From assembly GCF_030704685.1 (NCBI RefSeq), contig NZ_JAUZDX010000011.1:147589-211588 (forward strand): a stretch of DNA of 64,000 bases, in the 5' to 3' direction. This DNA comes from Acidovorax sp. A1169. Lineage in GTDB: Bacteria > Pseudomonadota > Gammaproteobacteria > Burkholderiales > Burkholderiaceae_C. A program made the translations under genes and the position numbers. Of this stretch, positions 25,512 through 34,040 are shown one piece after another. The notes under the pieces were generated by a model. It did not search any database. It saw nothing but the letters and a program-made list of their open reading frames with translations, and had not been told where the DNA came from. Each line of letters starts with the position of its first letter. Position 1 is the stretch's first letter.

Positions 25512-27182
25512 ATGCCCGCAACCGTGTTCCAGCCGATCCAAGTCACGATGTTGAACCGCGCGTTCAACGACCAGTCACCCGCTTACAGCGTGTTCAGCAA
25601 CCAGGTGGCCCAGGCCGTAGCGGTCGGCTTCGTTGAATTCGCGAGGGCATTTGGTGCACTTTATGTCAGCTTGAGCGAAGACCAACTGTCGACCAAGCTG
25701 TTGGGCAATCTGGGCGTGCTGCCCAATGCAGTGTTGCAAGCTGCATTGAAGAATTACCTTGTCGAGGTGGGCAAGGAGAATGTGGGCATCGTTGCCTTGC
25801 AACTGGGGGAGATACTGTCCACCCTGGAGAACGCCGCCGGTGACCAAGCGGTCTACAAGGCGGCTGCCGTGGCGTGGAACAACGAGGTCGAGACATCTTT
25901 CGCATATTCCACCGACCCGGCCAATACCAGCTCGGTCCCCATCGGTATCGGGCCTATCGGGCCTGGCGGTATTACCTTGTCGCTCACATCGGCTGATGAT
26001 GTGCTGTCGCCCACGGCTGCAGAAGCCAAATTCAAGACAACGGCCTACAACGACACCATCCTAGCAATCACCGCTGGTTTCCTGTCTGCCACCGACTTGG
26101 TTGATGGTGGCGGCGGCGTGGACACGCTGAAAGCCACCCTTGCTGCGGGTGCCACGGTCGCCCCGGCGCTGCAAGGCATTGAAAGAGTCTTCATCACTGC
26201 GGGTGTCGGAGCCGGTTTCAATGCCGGTGGCAACAGCAGTCTGCAGCAAGTGTGGGTTGATTCTGCTGTGGGTGCAGCTGAATTCACTGGTGTGAACATG
26301 GCAACCACCGTGGGTATCCAGAACTCCAGCGCAGGCGGAGCCCTGACCGTGGGGTTTACTGGTGCCACCGGCGCTGCGGACACGGCCAGCCTGGTATTTG
26401 CCGATGCCACTGGCGCCGACGAAGTGATCGTGACCTCCATTGAAAACCTGAACGTGAACAGCACGGCAGGTACCGTGGCAGCCACCAAAGCCAACCAGGT
26501 AAAAATCACTGCTGACCTGGCAGAAACCATCGTGATCACCGGCGACCAGGGGCTGAGCACTACCGTGCAGGGCGCCCATATCGCTAGCATTGATGCGTCG
26601 GCGCTGGGCAAGTCGTTGAACCTCACGATGGGGGCTTCCAGTGCTGCTACCGTGGTCGTCCTCGGTGGGGTAGGCGCCGACACGTTCAGCATCGCAGAAT
26701 CATCGGGCGCCCGGCTGGTGTTGAGTGCCGGAGGTGGTGAGGACACCATTCACCTCAATGCACGGGCGGCCCATAGCGTCACCACGGGTGCAGGCGCCGA
26801 TGTGGTGAATGTGACCTTCGCTGCTGCCCAGGACAAGGCCCTTGATGTCTCGACGGCCGAGGGCCCTGCTGCCAGCGCCATCGTGGTCAGCGACTTTGCG
26901 GTCGGTGTCGATGTGCTGGCCGTAAAGGGCACGGGCCTGGGCAAGGTGGCGCTGACCGGATCACAGTTTGCCGAGGTGGCGGCCTCTTCGTCGCTGCTGA
27001 CCGCCGCACAGCTTGCCGCATCCTCGGCGGCTGCCAAGGGTTCCATCGTGTTCCGTTATGGCGCCGACACCTATGTGCTGGTGAACGATGGCACGACGGC
27101 CAATGCGCTGGATGCGGCAGATTCGCTGATCAAGCTCACCGGCGTGGCTGTATTGGCGGATGCGTCGTGGACTGCTGCATAA
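25512..27182 (+). CDS. Full-length paralogue of the S-layer/RTX-like protein
   Basis: 556 residues and, like the protein at 17404, cysteine-free and without a signal peptide. The two align end to end: shared LNRAFNDQSP and GKENVGIVALQLGEIL in the N-terminal domain, GFLSATDLVDGG, EFTGVNMATTVGIQNS in the middle, and the tail ADSLIKLTGVAVLADASW. The RTX-like repeats are fewer (GGVGADTFSI, GAGADVVNV). Codon bias is ordinary here, so it is probably expressed far less. It is likely a secreted variant or minor S-layer component. A duplication of the 17404 gene is the simplest origin. Confidence 0.8.
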   Translation: MPATVFQPIQVTMLNRAFNDQSPAYSVFSNQVAQAVAVGFVEFARAFGALYVSLSEDQLSTKLLGNLGVLPNAVLQAALKNYLVEVGKENVGIVALQLGEILSTLENAAGDQAVYKAAAVAWNNEVETSFAYSTDPANTSSVPIGIGPIGPGGITLSLTSADDVLSPTAAEAKFKTTAYNDTILAITAGFLSATDLVDGGGGVDTLKATLAAGATVAPALQGIERVFITAGVGAGFNAGGNSSLQQVWVDSAVGAAEFTGVNMATTVGIQNSSAGGALTVGFTGATGAADTASLVFADATGADEVIVTSIENLNVNSTAGTVAATKANQVKITADLAETIVITGDQGLSTTVQGAHIASIDASALGKSLNLTMGASSAATVVVLGGVGADTFSIAESSGARLVLSAGGGEDTIHLNARAAHSVTTGAGADVVNVTFAAAQDKALDVSTAEGPAASAIVVSDFAVGVDVLAVKGTGLGKVALTGSQFAEVAASSSLLTAAQLAASSAAAKGSIVFRYGADTYVLVNDGTTANALDAADSLIKLTGVAVLADASWTAA

Positions 27183-27252
27183 GGCCCGGCTTGAACAGCC
27201 TGGGCTGCAGCCCCAGCCGGTAGTGTGTTGCGCGCATTGCGCAATGTTTTCT

Positions 27253-27268
27253 TGTAGCCGCCAGCACA
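27253..27268. promoter_or_regulatory. Decayed CRP-type site before the miniature paralogue
   Basis: TGTAG-CCGCCA-GCACA. The surrounding bases (AATGTTTTCTTGT...GCACATAGGC) clearly match the region around the site at 25438 (AATGTTTTTTTGT...GCACAAAGGC). The promoter region was therefore probably duplicated with the gene and the left half-site has since decayed. Confidence 0.4.
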
Positions 27269-27311
27269 TAGGCTCTATGCTCTGCACATTTCCCTATTTT
27301 TGGAGCTTTTT

Positions 27312-27857
27312 GTGGCCGTTGTCCTCTCTGCCGAACTCGAAGTCAGCATTCTGAACCGTGCGTTCAACGACCAGTCCCCTTCGAGCACGACTTTCTACCA
27401 GCAGAAGATGGCTGCTGGTGCCACCCCACAAAGTTGGGAGGCCTATGCCTTCCAGTTCGGTGCCAACTACCAGCACCTGTCGTCGGGGGCCCTGGCGTTG
27501 AAGATCGTGACCAATATGGGCATGGGGTACGACATTGGCCTGCAAGGCGCACTGGTCTCGTACCTCGACGCTGTGGGCAAGGAGAATGTGGGCATCGTGG
27601 CCGTACAACTGGGCCATGCCCTGCTGGGCCTGGAAAACGCCACCGGCGACCTGGCGGTCTACAACGCCCCCGCTGCGGCCTGGGCCAAGGAGATCGCAGA
27701 GGCGTACATGTATTCGACCAACTCGGCCAACGGCACCCCTTCGCCCAAGGGCGCCCCTGCAGGCGCTGCAGCCTGGAGTTCGGCGGCGGAGCACCAGCCG
27801 ATCGACGCTGCAATCGTGCAGTTGGTGGGCGTCGACGCCGGTGCTTTGCTGGTCTGA
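27312..27857 (+). CDS. Miniature S-layer-like paralogue: N-terminal domain plus secretion-like tail
   Basis: 181 residues from GTG at 27312, preceded by TGGAG at 27301-27305; an in-frame TTG at 27300 is the alternative. It keeps the N-terminal domain of the S-layer-like proteins (LNRAFNDQSP, GKENVGIVAVQLG, LLGLENATGD, YSTNSANG) and lacks the whole RTX-like middle. The last residues, IVQLVGVDAGALLV, resemble the tails of the M10 protease (HIDLVGLSTRGLDYV) and the S-layer proteins (LIKLTGV), so it may still be exported. It has no cysteine. If the N-terminal domain binds surface polysaccharide, as in RsaA, this could cap, seed or compete with the lattice. Confidence 0.7.
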   Translation: MAVVLSAELEVSILNRAFNDQSPSSTTFYQQKMAAGATPQSWEAYAFQFGANYQHLSSGALALKIVTNMGMGYDIGLQGALVSYLDAVGKENVGIVAVQLGHALLGLENATGDLAVYNAPAAAWAKEIAEAYMYSTNSANGTPSPKGAPAGAAAWSSAAEHQPIDAAIVQLVGVDAGALLV

Positions 27858-27912
27858 GGGCGGCACATCGCTGCCGGAACGCTGGCGTAAGGCCGTGGGC
27901 AGCCCGCCCTCG

Positions 27913-28803
27913 TCAAGCAGCGGTCGTCGCTTGCAAGCCCAGTAGCTCCCGCGCCTCCTGCGGCGACGCCACGCTGCGCCCCGCACCGCGCGCCATCTGG
28001 GCCAGTTGCTCAATCAGCGGCCCGTTCGAGGTGGCCTTGCTGCCATCGGGCAAATAGAACGTGTCCTCCAGCCCCGTGCGCAAGTGGCCGCCCAGCTCGG
28101 CCACGCGCTGGTGCACCGGCCATATCTCCTGCCGGCCGATCACGGTGGCCTGCCAGGGCGCATGCGGGATCTTGAGCTTGAGCAAAATGGGCAGCAGGTC
28201 CGGGTCGGCCGGCATGCCCGATTCGACCCCCATCACGAAGTTGTATTCGGGCAGGCGCTCGGTGTACATGCCGGTCTGTACATACATCTCCACGCAGCGC
28301 ACGATGCCCACGTCGAAGCATTCGAACTCGGGCAGGGTGTTGGTCTCCAGCATCACATCGATGAAGTCCTTCACCTTGGCAGGCTGGTTGTCGAACAGCA
28401 TGGGCGGCCAGGCCCAGGTGCCGTTGCTTCGCACCTTGAGGTAGTTGAGCGAGCCGGCGTTGCAGGCGGCCATCTCGGGCCGGGTGGCGCGCAGGCAGTC
28501 CAGCGGGCCCTGGTAGTGCGGGCCCACCACGCCGGTGGTCTGGTTGATGACGAGGCCGGGGCATTCCTCGCGCATGGCCTGCACGCAGTCGCGGGCCACC
28601 TCTGGGTCCCACGAGGGCAGGTGGCCCTTGCCGGCCTCTTGCTGGCGAAAGTGCACATGCACCACGGCGGCGCCGGCGTCCACGGCGCGGCGGGCTTCGC
28701 GCGCCAATTGTTCGGGCGTCACGGGCACGTGGTGCTGCGTCGGGTCGGTCAGCACGCCGGTGATGGCGCAGGTGATGATGGCTTTGTCTGTGGTCGTCGT
28801 CAT
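27913..28803 (-). CDS. BKACE-family beta-keto acid cleavage enzyme
   Basis: 296 residues. It belongs to the former DUF849 family, which condenses a beta-keto acid with acetyl-CoA to give acetoacetate and an acyl-CoA. Visible marks are IITCAITGVLTDP at the N terminus, the metal-binding VVHVHFR (His49, His51), VINQTTG, and GRQEIWPVHQRVAELGGHLRTGLEDTFYL, which holds the conserved C-terminal loop. It is the last gene of the minus-strand atu-like operon, 13 bp after an acyl-CoA dehydrogenase gene. It may process a keto-acid intermediate of branched-chain or terpene-derived acyl-CoA breakdown. The actual substrate is unknown. Confidence 0.85.
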   Translation of the reverse strand: MTTTTDKAIITCAITGVLTDPTQHHVPVTPEQLAREARRAVDAGAAVVHVHFRQQEAGKGHLPSWDPEVARDCVQAMREECPGLVINQTTGVVGPHYQGPLDCLRATRPEMAACNAGSLNYLKVRSNGTWAWPPMLFDNQPAKVKDFIDVMLETNTLPEFECFDVGIVRCVEMYVQTGMYTERLPEYNFVMGVESGMPADPDLLPILLKLKIPHAPWQATVIGRQEIWPVHQRVAELGGHLRTGLEDTFYLPDGSKATSNGPLIEQLAQMARGAGRSVASPQEARELLGLQATTAA

Positions 28804-28816
28804 GGCGATGTCTCTT

Positions 28817-29989
28817 TCAGATACCCAGTTGCCGGGCCGCCAGGTCCTTCATGATTTCTTCGGCGCCGCCGCCGATCATCATGACCTTGACCTCGCGGTA
28901 GATGCGTTCGCTGACGGTGCCGCGCATGTAGCCCATGCCGCCCAAAATCTGCACGGCCTGGTCGGCGCAGAACTGCATGGTCTGCGTGGCGTGGTTCTTG
29001 AGTAGGCAGACCTGGGCCACCCATTCGGCGCCCGTGGGGCCTGCATCGGCTTGTGCGGCCACCGATTCGAGCCAGGCAGCGGTCGAGTGGATGCGCATCT
29101 GCATGTCCACCAGCTTGTGGCGTATCACCTGGTGCGCCACCAGCGGCGCGCCAAAGGTTTTGCGCTGGCGCGCCCAGGCCAGGGCTTCGTCGTAGCAAGC
29201 CTCGGCAAAGCCCAGGGCCGATGCGGCCAAGCCAAAGCGCTCGGCATTGAAGTTGCCCATGATCATGCGAAACCCGTCGCCCTCGGCCCCCAGCAGGTAG
29301 CGCGCGGGCACGCGCACGTTGTCAAAGCGCAGGTGCGCCGTGTCCGAGCACAGCCAGCCCATCTTGGCCAGTGCGCTGCGCGACAGGCCTGCGCTGTCGC
29401 CCGGTACCAGCAGCATCGACAGGCCGCCACTGCCCCGGCTGCCGGCCTCGCCCGTGCGCACGGCCACGGTGATCCAGTCGGCACGCATGCCCGAGGTGAT
29501 GAACACCTTTTCGCCGTTGACCACGTAATCGTCTCCCTCGCGCCGCGCGGTGGTCGCCAATTGCGCCACGTCGGAGCCGCCGCCAGGTTCGGTGATCGCC
29601 AGCGCGGCAATGCGCTCGCCCGCCAGCACCGGCGGGATCACCTCGTTGCGCACGGCATCGCTGCCATGCGCCAACACGGGTGGCAACCCAATGTTGTGCG
29701 ACAGCAGGCTGGCCAGCACGCCCCCGCTGGTGCCATAGCGGCACAGGGCCTGCCACAGCGGCAGGCGCAGTGCATAGCTGGCGGGCGTGCCGCCGTACTG
29801 CTCGGGGTAGCCCAGGCCCAGCAGGCCGAGGTCGCCCGCGCGGCGGTACAGGGTGCGGGGGAATTCACCCGCCGCATCCCAGGCGTCCACATGCGGGGCG
29901 ATCTCGGTGCGGGCAAAGCGCGTGACCGTGTCGGTCAGCGCCGCCCGGTCCGCGCGCGCTTCGTCAGCCTTTGGCAGGTGGATGTTCAT
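28817..29989 (-). CDS. Acyl-CoA dehydrogenase
   Basis: 390 residues starting MNIHLPKADEARADR. Family marks: ALAITEPGGGSDVAQLATTA (FAD/substrate segment), YVVNGEKVFITSG, NAERFGLAASALG, and the C-terminal ILGGMGYMRGTVSERIYREVK. The usual catalytic 'IYEGT' reads MIGGGAEEI, so the base must lie elsewhere, as in isovaleryl-CoA dehydrogenase. It lies 4 bp after the biotin carboxylase gene. It is a second dehydrogenase in an operon that already has an AtuD-like one, and could handle a shorter or saturated intermediate. Confidence 0.85.
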   Translation of the reverse strand: MNIHLPKADEARADRAALTDTVTRFARTEIAPHVDAWDAAGEFPRTLYRRAGDLGLLGLGYPEQYGGTPASYALRLPLWQALCRYGTSGGVLASLLSHNIGLPPVLAHGSDAVRNEVIPPVLAGERIAALAITEPGGGSDVAQLATTARREGDDYVVNGEKVFITSGMRADWITVAVRTGEAGSRGSGGLSMLLVPGDSAGLSRSALAKMGWLCSDTAHLRFDNVRVPARYLLGAEGDGFRMIMGNFNAERFGLAASALGFAEACYDEALAWARQRKTFGAPLVAHQVIRHKLVDMQMRIHSTAAWLESVAAQADAGPTGAEWVAQVCLLKNHATQTMQFCADQAVQILGGMGYMRGTVSERIYREVKVMMIGGGAEEIMKDLAARQLGI

Positions 29990-29993
29990 GGGC

Positions 29994-31979
29994 TCATGCC
30001 TCCTTCACCTCAAAGCGCGCCAGCACCTGGCCTGGCGCCACCTGCTGGCCCAGCGCCACGAGCAGCTCGACCACCGTGGTGGCGGTCGGGCAGGCCAGGC
30101 TGTGTTCGAGCTTCATGGATTCGAGCACCACCACCGTGGCACCTGCCTGCAAGGCCTCGCCAGCGGACACGGGCACTGCCACCACGCGCCCGTTGAAGGG
30201 GGCTCGCAGCTCGTTGGCACCGCCTGCCGCGCCTGCGCGTGCGGCGGGTTCGCACGAGGCGTCTTCCACCCAACCATCCACGCCGCCGGCTTGCCAGTGC
30301 CATCGTTGCGGGCCCACTGCCGCCGTGCGCACGGCGTGTGTCACGCCCTCCACGGCGCATTGCACGCGCCCGTCGGGCAGCGGCGTGAGGTGCATGCCGA
30401 CGGATTCAGGCTCGCCACCTTGTTGTTCAACGCGCAGCTGTCCAGGGCCCAGCTCCCGCACGGCCAGCGGCAGCACATCGCCCTGGTGGCGCAGCCGCAT
30501 GGGGCGCGCAAAGCTGCAGGGCAGGGAGGTGGTGCGGGGCGAGAACAAGGCGGCCATGGCACTGGGCAGCAAAGCTGCCTGTTCTTGCAGGCGCAGTGCG
30601 GCGCGCAGTGCATCGCCCTCGTGCGCGAGGAGGGGCACGCGTGCCTGCCCGGCGCGGAACTGCGGGTGGCCCAGGCAGGCTGCCAGAAAGGCGCGGTTGC
30701 TGGGCAACCCGAGCAGGGTTGTCCCCTCCAACGCACGCACCAGTGCATCGATTGCCTCGCCGCGCGTGGCGGCATGCACGATGAGCTTGCCCAGCATGGC
30801 GTCGTAGTGGGTTGTGACCTCGGTGCCTTGCTCCAGCGCATGGTCAAAGCGCAACCTGCCCAGGGCGGCGCGCTCAAATGCCGTCGCCGGGGGCGCGGCG
30901 AAGTACAGCACCTGCCCTGTGTGCGGCGTGAATTGCGCGTCTTCCGCACACAGCCGCACCTCGATGGCATGGCCTTGCAGTGCCACCTGGTGCTGCGCCA
31001 GCGGCAACGGCTCGCCACGCGCCACGCGGATCTGCCACTCCACCAGGTCCAGGCCCGTGAGCGCCTCGGTCACCGGGTGCTCCACCTGGAGCCGGGTGTT
31101 CATTTCCATGAGGAAGAAGTCTCCGGGCTGATTCGGGGTTCCTTCGTCGAGCAGAAATTCCACGGTCCCCGCGCCCACGTACCCTGCCGCTTGAGCGAGT
31201 GCCACGGCGCAGGCACCCATGCGTTCGCGCAGCGCGGCATCCACGGCGGGGCTCGGCGATTCCTCAATGAGTTTCTGGTGGCGCCGTTGCACCGAGCAAT
31301 CGCGCTCGCCCAGGTGGATGCAGTGGCCATGCGCATCGGCGAACACCTGCACCTCCACATGGCGCGGGTTGAGCAGTGCGCGCTCGATCAGCAGGTCGCC
31401 ATTGCCGAAGCCCGCCAGCGCTTCGGAGCGGGCACTGACCAATGCGGCGGGCAGTTGAACGGCATCGGTCACCAGCCGCATGCCTCGCCCGCCGCCGCCG
31501 GCCACGGCCTTCACCATCAGGGGAAAGCCGATGCGCTCAGCCTCTGCCCCAAAGCGCTCGTCACTTTGGTCGCTGCCCGCGTAGCCGGGCAGGCAGGGTA
31601 CGCCCTGCGCCTGGGCCAGGGCCTTGGCGCCGGCCTTGCTGCCCAGTGTGCGGATGGCTGCGGGCGGTGGGCCGATCCAGGTGAGTCCCGCATCCACCAC
31701 GGCCTGCGCAAACCCGGCGTTCTCGCTGAGAAATCCATAGCCTGGGTGCACCGCATCGGCGCCGGTGGCACGCGCGGCTGCGATCAGCTTGTCGATACGC
31801 AGGTAGCTGTCGGCGCTGGCACTGCCGCCCAGCGCCACGGCCTGGGTGGCCTCGCGCACGTGCAAAGCCTGGGCATCGGGGTCGGAGTACACGGCCACGG
31901 TGGCGATGCCCATGGCGTGTGCTGTGTGCACGATGCGCCTGGCAATCTCTCCGCGATTGGCAATCAGTATTTTTTTCAT
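29994..31979 (-). CDS. Biotin-dependent acyl-CoA carboxylase alpha subunit (AtuF/LiuD type)
   Basis: 661 residues. Biotin carboxylase domain (1-450): ILIANRGEIARRI, HPGYGFLSENAGFA, the ATP-grasp glycine loop AVAGGGGRGM and HVEVQVFADAHG. The C-terminal biotinyl domain carries ESMKLEH with Lys623 as the biotin site. Its partner is the carboxyltransferase at 34041. ATG at 31979 overlaps the hydratase stop (ATGA). Order and partners match the geranyl-CoA carboxylase of the Pseudomonas atu operon better than the leucine (liu) operon. Methylcrotonyl-CoA cannot be excluded as substrate. Confidence 0.85.
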   Translation of the reverse strand: MKKILIANRGEIARRIVHTAHAMGIATVAVYSDPDAQALHVREATQAVALGGSASADSYLRIDKLIAAARATGADAVHPGYGFLSENAGFAQAVVDAGLTWIGPPPAAIRTLGSKAGAKALAQAQGVPCLPGYAGSDQSDERFGAEAERIGFPLMVKAVAGGGGRGMRLVTDAVQLPAALVSARSEALAGFGNGDLLIERALLNPRHVEVQVFADAHGHCIHLGERDCSVQRRHQKLIEESPSPAVDAALRERMGACAVALAQAAGYVGAGTVEFLLDEGTPNQPGDFFLMEMNTRLQVEHPVTEALTGLDLVEWQIRVARGEPLPLAQHQVALQGHAIEVRLCAEDAQFTPHTGQVLYFAAPPATAFERAALGRLRFDHALEQGTEVTTHYDAMLGKLIVHAATRGEAIDALVRALEGTTLLGLPSNRAFLAACLGHPQFRAGQARVPLLAHEGDALRAALRLQEQAALLPSAMAALFSPRTTSLPCSFARPMRLRHQGDVLPLAVRELGPGQLRVEQQGGEPESVGMHLTPLPDGRVQCAVEGVTHAVRTAAVGPQRWHWQAGGVDGWVEDASCEPAARAGAAGGANELRAPFNGRVVAVPVSAGEALQAGATVVVLESMKLEHSLACPTATTVVELLVALGQQVAPGQVLARFEVKEA

Positions 31980-32791
31980 GCCGCAGGGCTCCAGGGCGGT
32001 GCCTTGCGGGCCGTGAAGGCGGCAAGGCCTTCTGGCGCCTCCGGTCCGCGCAAGGCGCGGGCAAACAGGTGGGCGGCATCGTCGAGCAGGGCGGGCAGCG
32101 GCAGGGCGCTCTGCACCTGCAGCAACAGGTGTTTGGTGGCCGCAATAGCCTGGGGTGCGGTAGTGGCCATGCGCTGCACGGCGGCCTGCACAGCGTCATC
32201 CATCGCGCCCTCGATGACTTCATCTACCAGCCCCGCCTGCAGCGCGGCAGCCGCCCCACTGCGCGCGCCCGACAGCAGCCAGCGCCGGGCCGCTGCCGGC
32301 CCAAGCCGCCGCACCACGAACGGCGCAATCTGCGCGGGCACCAGCCCCAGCGTGACCTCGGGCGCGCCGAAATGGGCGCCCGCATCCGCCAGCACCAGGT
32401 CGCCGCAGCAGGCGAGGCCCAGGCCGCCGCCCATGGCCGCGCCTTCCACGGCCACCACCAGCCACTGGGGCAGGCCGCACAGCGCTTGCAGCAAGGCGCC
32501 GAAGCGGCGGTTCAACGGCACCAGCGGGTCGGGCACGCTGGCATCGAGCGGCTGGCCGATGGCCTTGGCAAAGCCGCCCAGGCTGCCACCCGCGCAGAAG
32601 TGCCCGCCCGCACCACGCAGCACCACGCCGCGCAGCGCGGCATCGCTCTGGGCGCGCGTGCAGGCGTTCAGCAGCGCGTCCACCAGGGCATCGGTCAGCG
32701 CATTGCGGCGGGCCGGGTCGTTCAGGGTCCAGGTCTCGCAAAAAAGGCCGGCACCCAGCGGCGCGCGGTCGATCAGCAGGGCGTCGTGCAT
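31976..32791 (-). CDS. Enoyl-CoA hydratase (AtuE-like)
   Basis: 271 residues. Crotonase fold: WTLNDPARRNALTDALVDAL, HFCAGGSLGGFA (oxyanion loop), AVEGAAMGGGLGLACCGDLVLAD and FGAPEVTLGLVPAQIAP with the conserved Glu. In the atu pathway this step hydrates isohexenylglutaconyl-CoA. It lies 14 bp after the dehydrogenase gene and overlaps the carboxylase alpha gene by four bases. Assignment to that exact substrate comes from gene order alone. Confidence 0.8.
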   Translation of the reverse strand: MHDALLIDRAPLGAGLFCETWTLNDPARRNALTDALVDALLNACTRAQSDAALRGVVLRGAGGHFCAGGSLGGFAKAIGQPLDASVPDPLVPLNRRFGALLQALCGLPQWLVVAVEGAAMGGGLGLACCGDLVLADAGAHFGAPEVTLGLVPAQIAPFVVRRLGPAAARRWLLSGARSGAAAALQAGLVDEVIEGAMDDAVQAAVQRMATTAPQAIAATKHLLLQVQSALPLPALLDDAAHLFARALRGPEAPEGLAAFTARKAPPWSPAA

Positions 32792-32805
32792 GCTCGGGCC
32801 TGCTT

Positions 32806-33987
32806 TCAGTGAGCCGAGGGCCGCTTGGCAATGCCCATTGTCTTGGCCAGAATGCCCAGCATCACCTCGTCGGCCCCGCCGCCGATGGAGGCCAGGCGCC
32901 CGTCGCGGTACATCCGCGAGACCTTGTTTTCCAGCGTGAAGCCCATGCCGCCCCAGAACTGCAGGCAGGTATCGGGCACCTCGCGGTTCAGGCGGCCGGC
33001 CTTGAGCTTGGCCATGGAGGCCAGCTCCAGCACGTCCTGCCCGCCCACATAGAGCTCGCAGGCGCGGTAGGTGAGGGCGCGCAGGGCCTCCACCTCGGTC
33101 TTGAGCTCGGCCAGCTTGAACTGCACCCACTGCTGGTCGGCCAGCGCGCCGCCAAAGAGCTTGCGCTCCTGCGCCCACTCGATCGTCCAGCCGATGCAGT
33201 TGTTCAGCGCCTCCAGCGTGCTGGAAGCGCACCACAGCCGCTCTTCCTGGAACTGCTGCATCTGGTAGATGAAGCCCTGGCCTTCGGCACCAATGCGGTA
33301 GCGCTGCGGCACACGCACCTCGTCGAAGTAGAGCAGGCCCGTGTCGCTGCTGTGCATGCCGATCTTGCGGATCTTCTGCGCCACCTCCACGCCCTTGGTG
33401 AGCTGGCCGCCGGGGCCGTCGCGCAGGGGCACCATCACCAGGCTCTTGTTGCGGTGCACGGGGCCTTCGCCGGTGTTGACCAGCATGCACATCCAGTCGG
33501 CCTGCAGGCTGTTGGTGATCCACATCTTCTGGCCGCTGATCACATAGTCGTCGCCATCCTTGCGCGCGGTGGTCTTGATGCCCGATACATCGCTGCCCGC
33601 GGCAGGTTCGCTCACGCCGATACAGCCCACCATATCGCCTGCGATGGCCGGGGCCAGGAAGTCGCGCTTGAGCTCCTCGCTGCCATGGCGCGCGAGCGCC
33701 GGGGTGCACATGTCCGTCTGCACGCCGATGGCCATGGGCACGCCGCCGCAATGCACATGCCCCAGCGTCTCGGCCATGGCCACCGAATAGGAGTAGTCCA
33801 GGCCCGAGCCCCCGTATTCCTCGGGCTTGCACAGGCCCAGCAGACCGAGCTTGCCCATCTTCTTGAAGACCTCGTGCGCGGGGAAGATCTCGGCCGCCTC
33901 CCACTCGTCCACATGGGGGTTGATCTCCTCGTCGATGAAGCGTTTTAGCGTCTTCTGGATCTCGCGGTGCTCGTGCGTGAACTGCAT
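32806..33987 (-). CDS. Acyl-CoA dehydrogenase (citronellyl-CoA dehydrogenase/AtuD-like)
   Basis: 393 residues from ATG at 33987. Marks: CIGVSEPAAGSDVSGIKTTA, YVISGQKMWITNS, IGMHSSDTGLLYFDEVRVP, LQFWGGMGFTLENKVSRMYRD. As in its neighbour, the catalytic 'IYEGT' is replaced, here by SIGGGADEV. Position four in the operon, after the SDR and carboxyltransferase genes, corresponds to atuD, which oxidises citronellyl-CoA. A related branched acyl-CoA is possible. Confidence 0.82.
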   Translation of the reverse strand: MQFTHEHREIQKTLKRFIDEEINPHVDEWEAAEIFPAHEVFKKMGKLGLLGLCKPEEYGGSGLDYSYSVAMAETLGHVHCGGVPMAIGVQTDMCTPALARHGSEELKRDFLAPAIAGDMVGCIGVSEPAAGSDVSGIKTTARKDGDDYVISGQKMWITNSLQADWMCMLVNTGEGPVHRNKSLVMVPLRDGPGGQLTKGVEVAQKIRKIGMHSSDTGLLYFDEVRVPQRYRIGAEGQGFIYQMQQFQEERLWCASSTLEALNNCIGWTIEWAQERKLFGGALADQQWVQFKLAELKTEVEALRALTYRACELYVGGQDVLELASMAKLKAGRLNREVPDTCLQFWGGMGFTLENKVSRMYRDGRLASIGGGADEVMLGILAKTMGIAKRPSAH

Positions 33988-34040
33988 GGTTTGTCTCCGT
34001 TGATTTTTGTGTGGACCAGTGCAAGGGGAAAGGAGGGGGC

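Noticed and set aside
27856..27911. Stem GAGGGCGG / CCGCCCTC between the convergent genes as a terminator
   Set aside because: The loop is 40 bases and no T-run follows on either strand.
29853..32939. A 1028-codon open frame on the plus strand opposite the carboxylase genes
   Set aside because: Shadow of the acyl-CoA dehydrogenase, biotin carboxylase and hydratase genes, which show full catalytic motifs.
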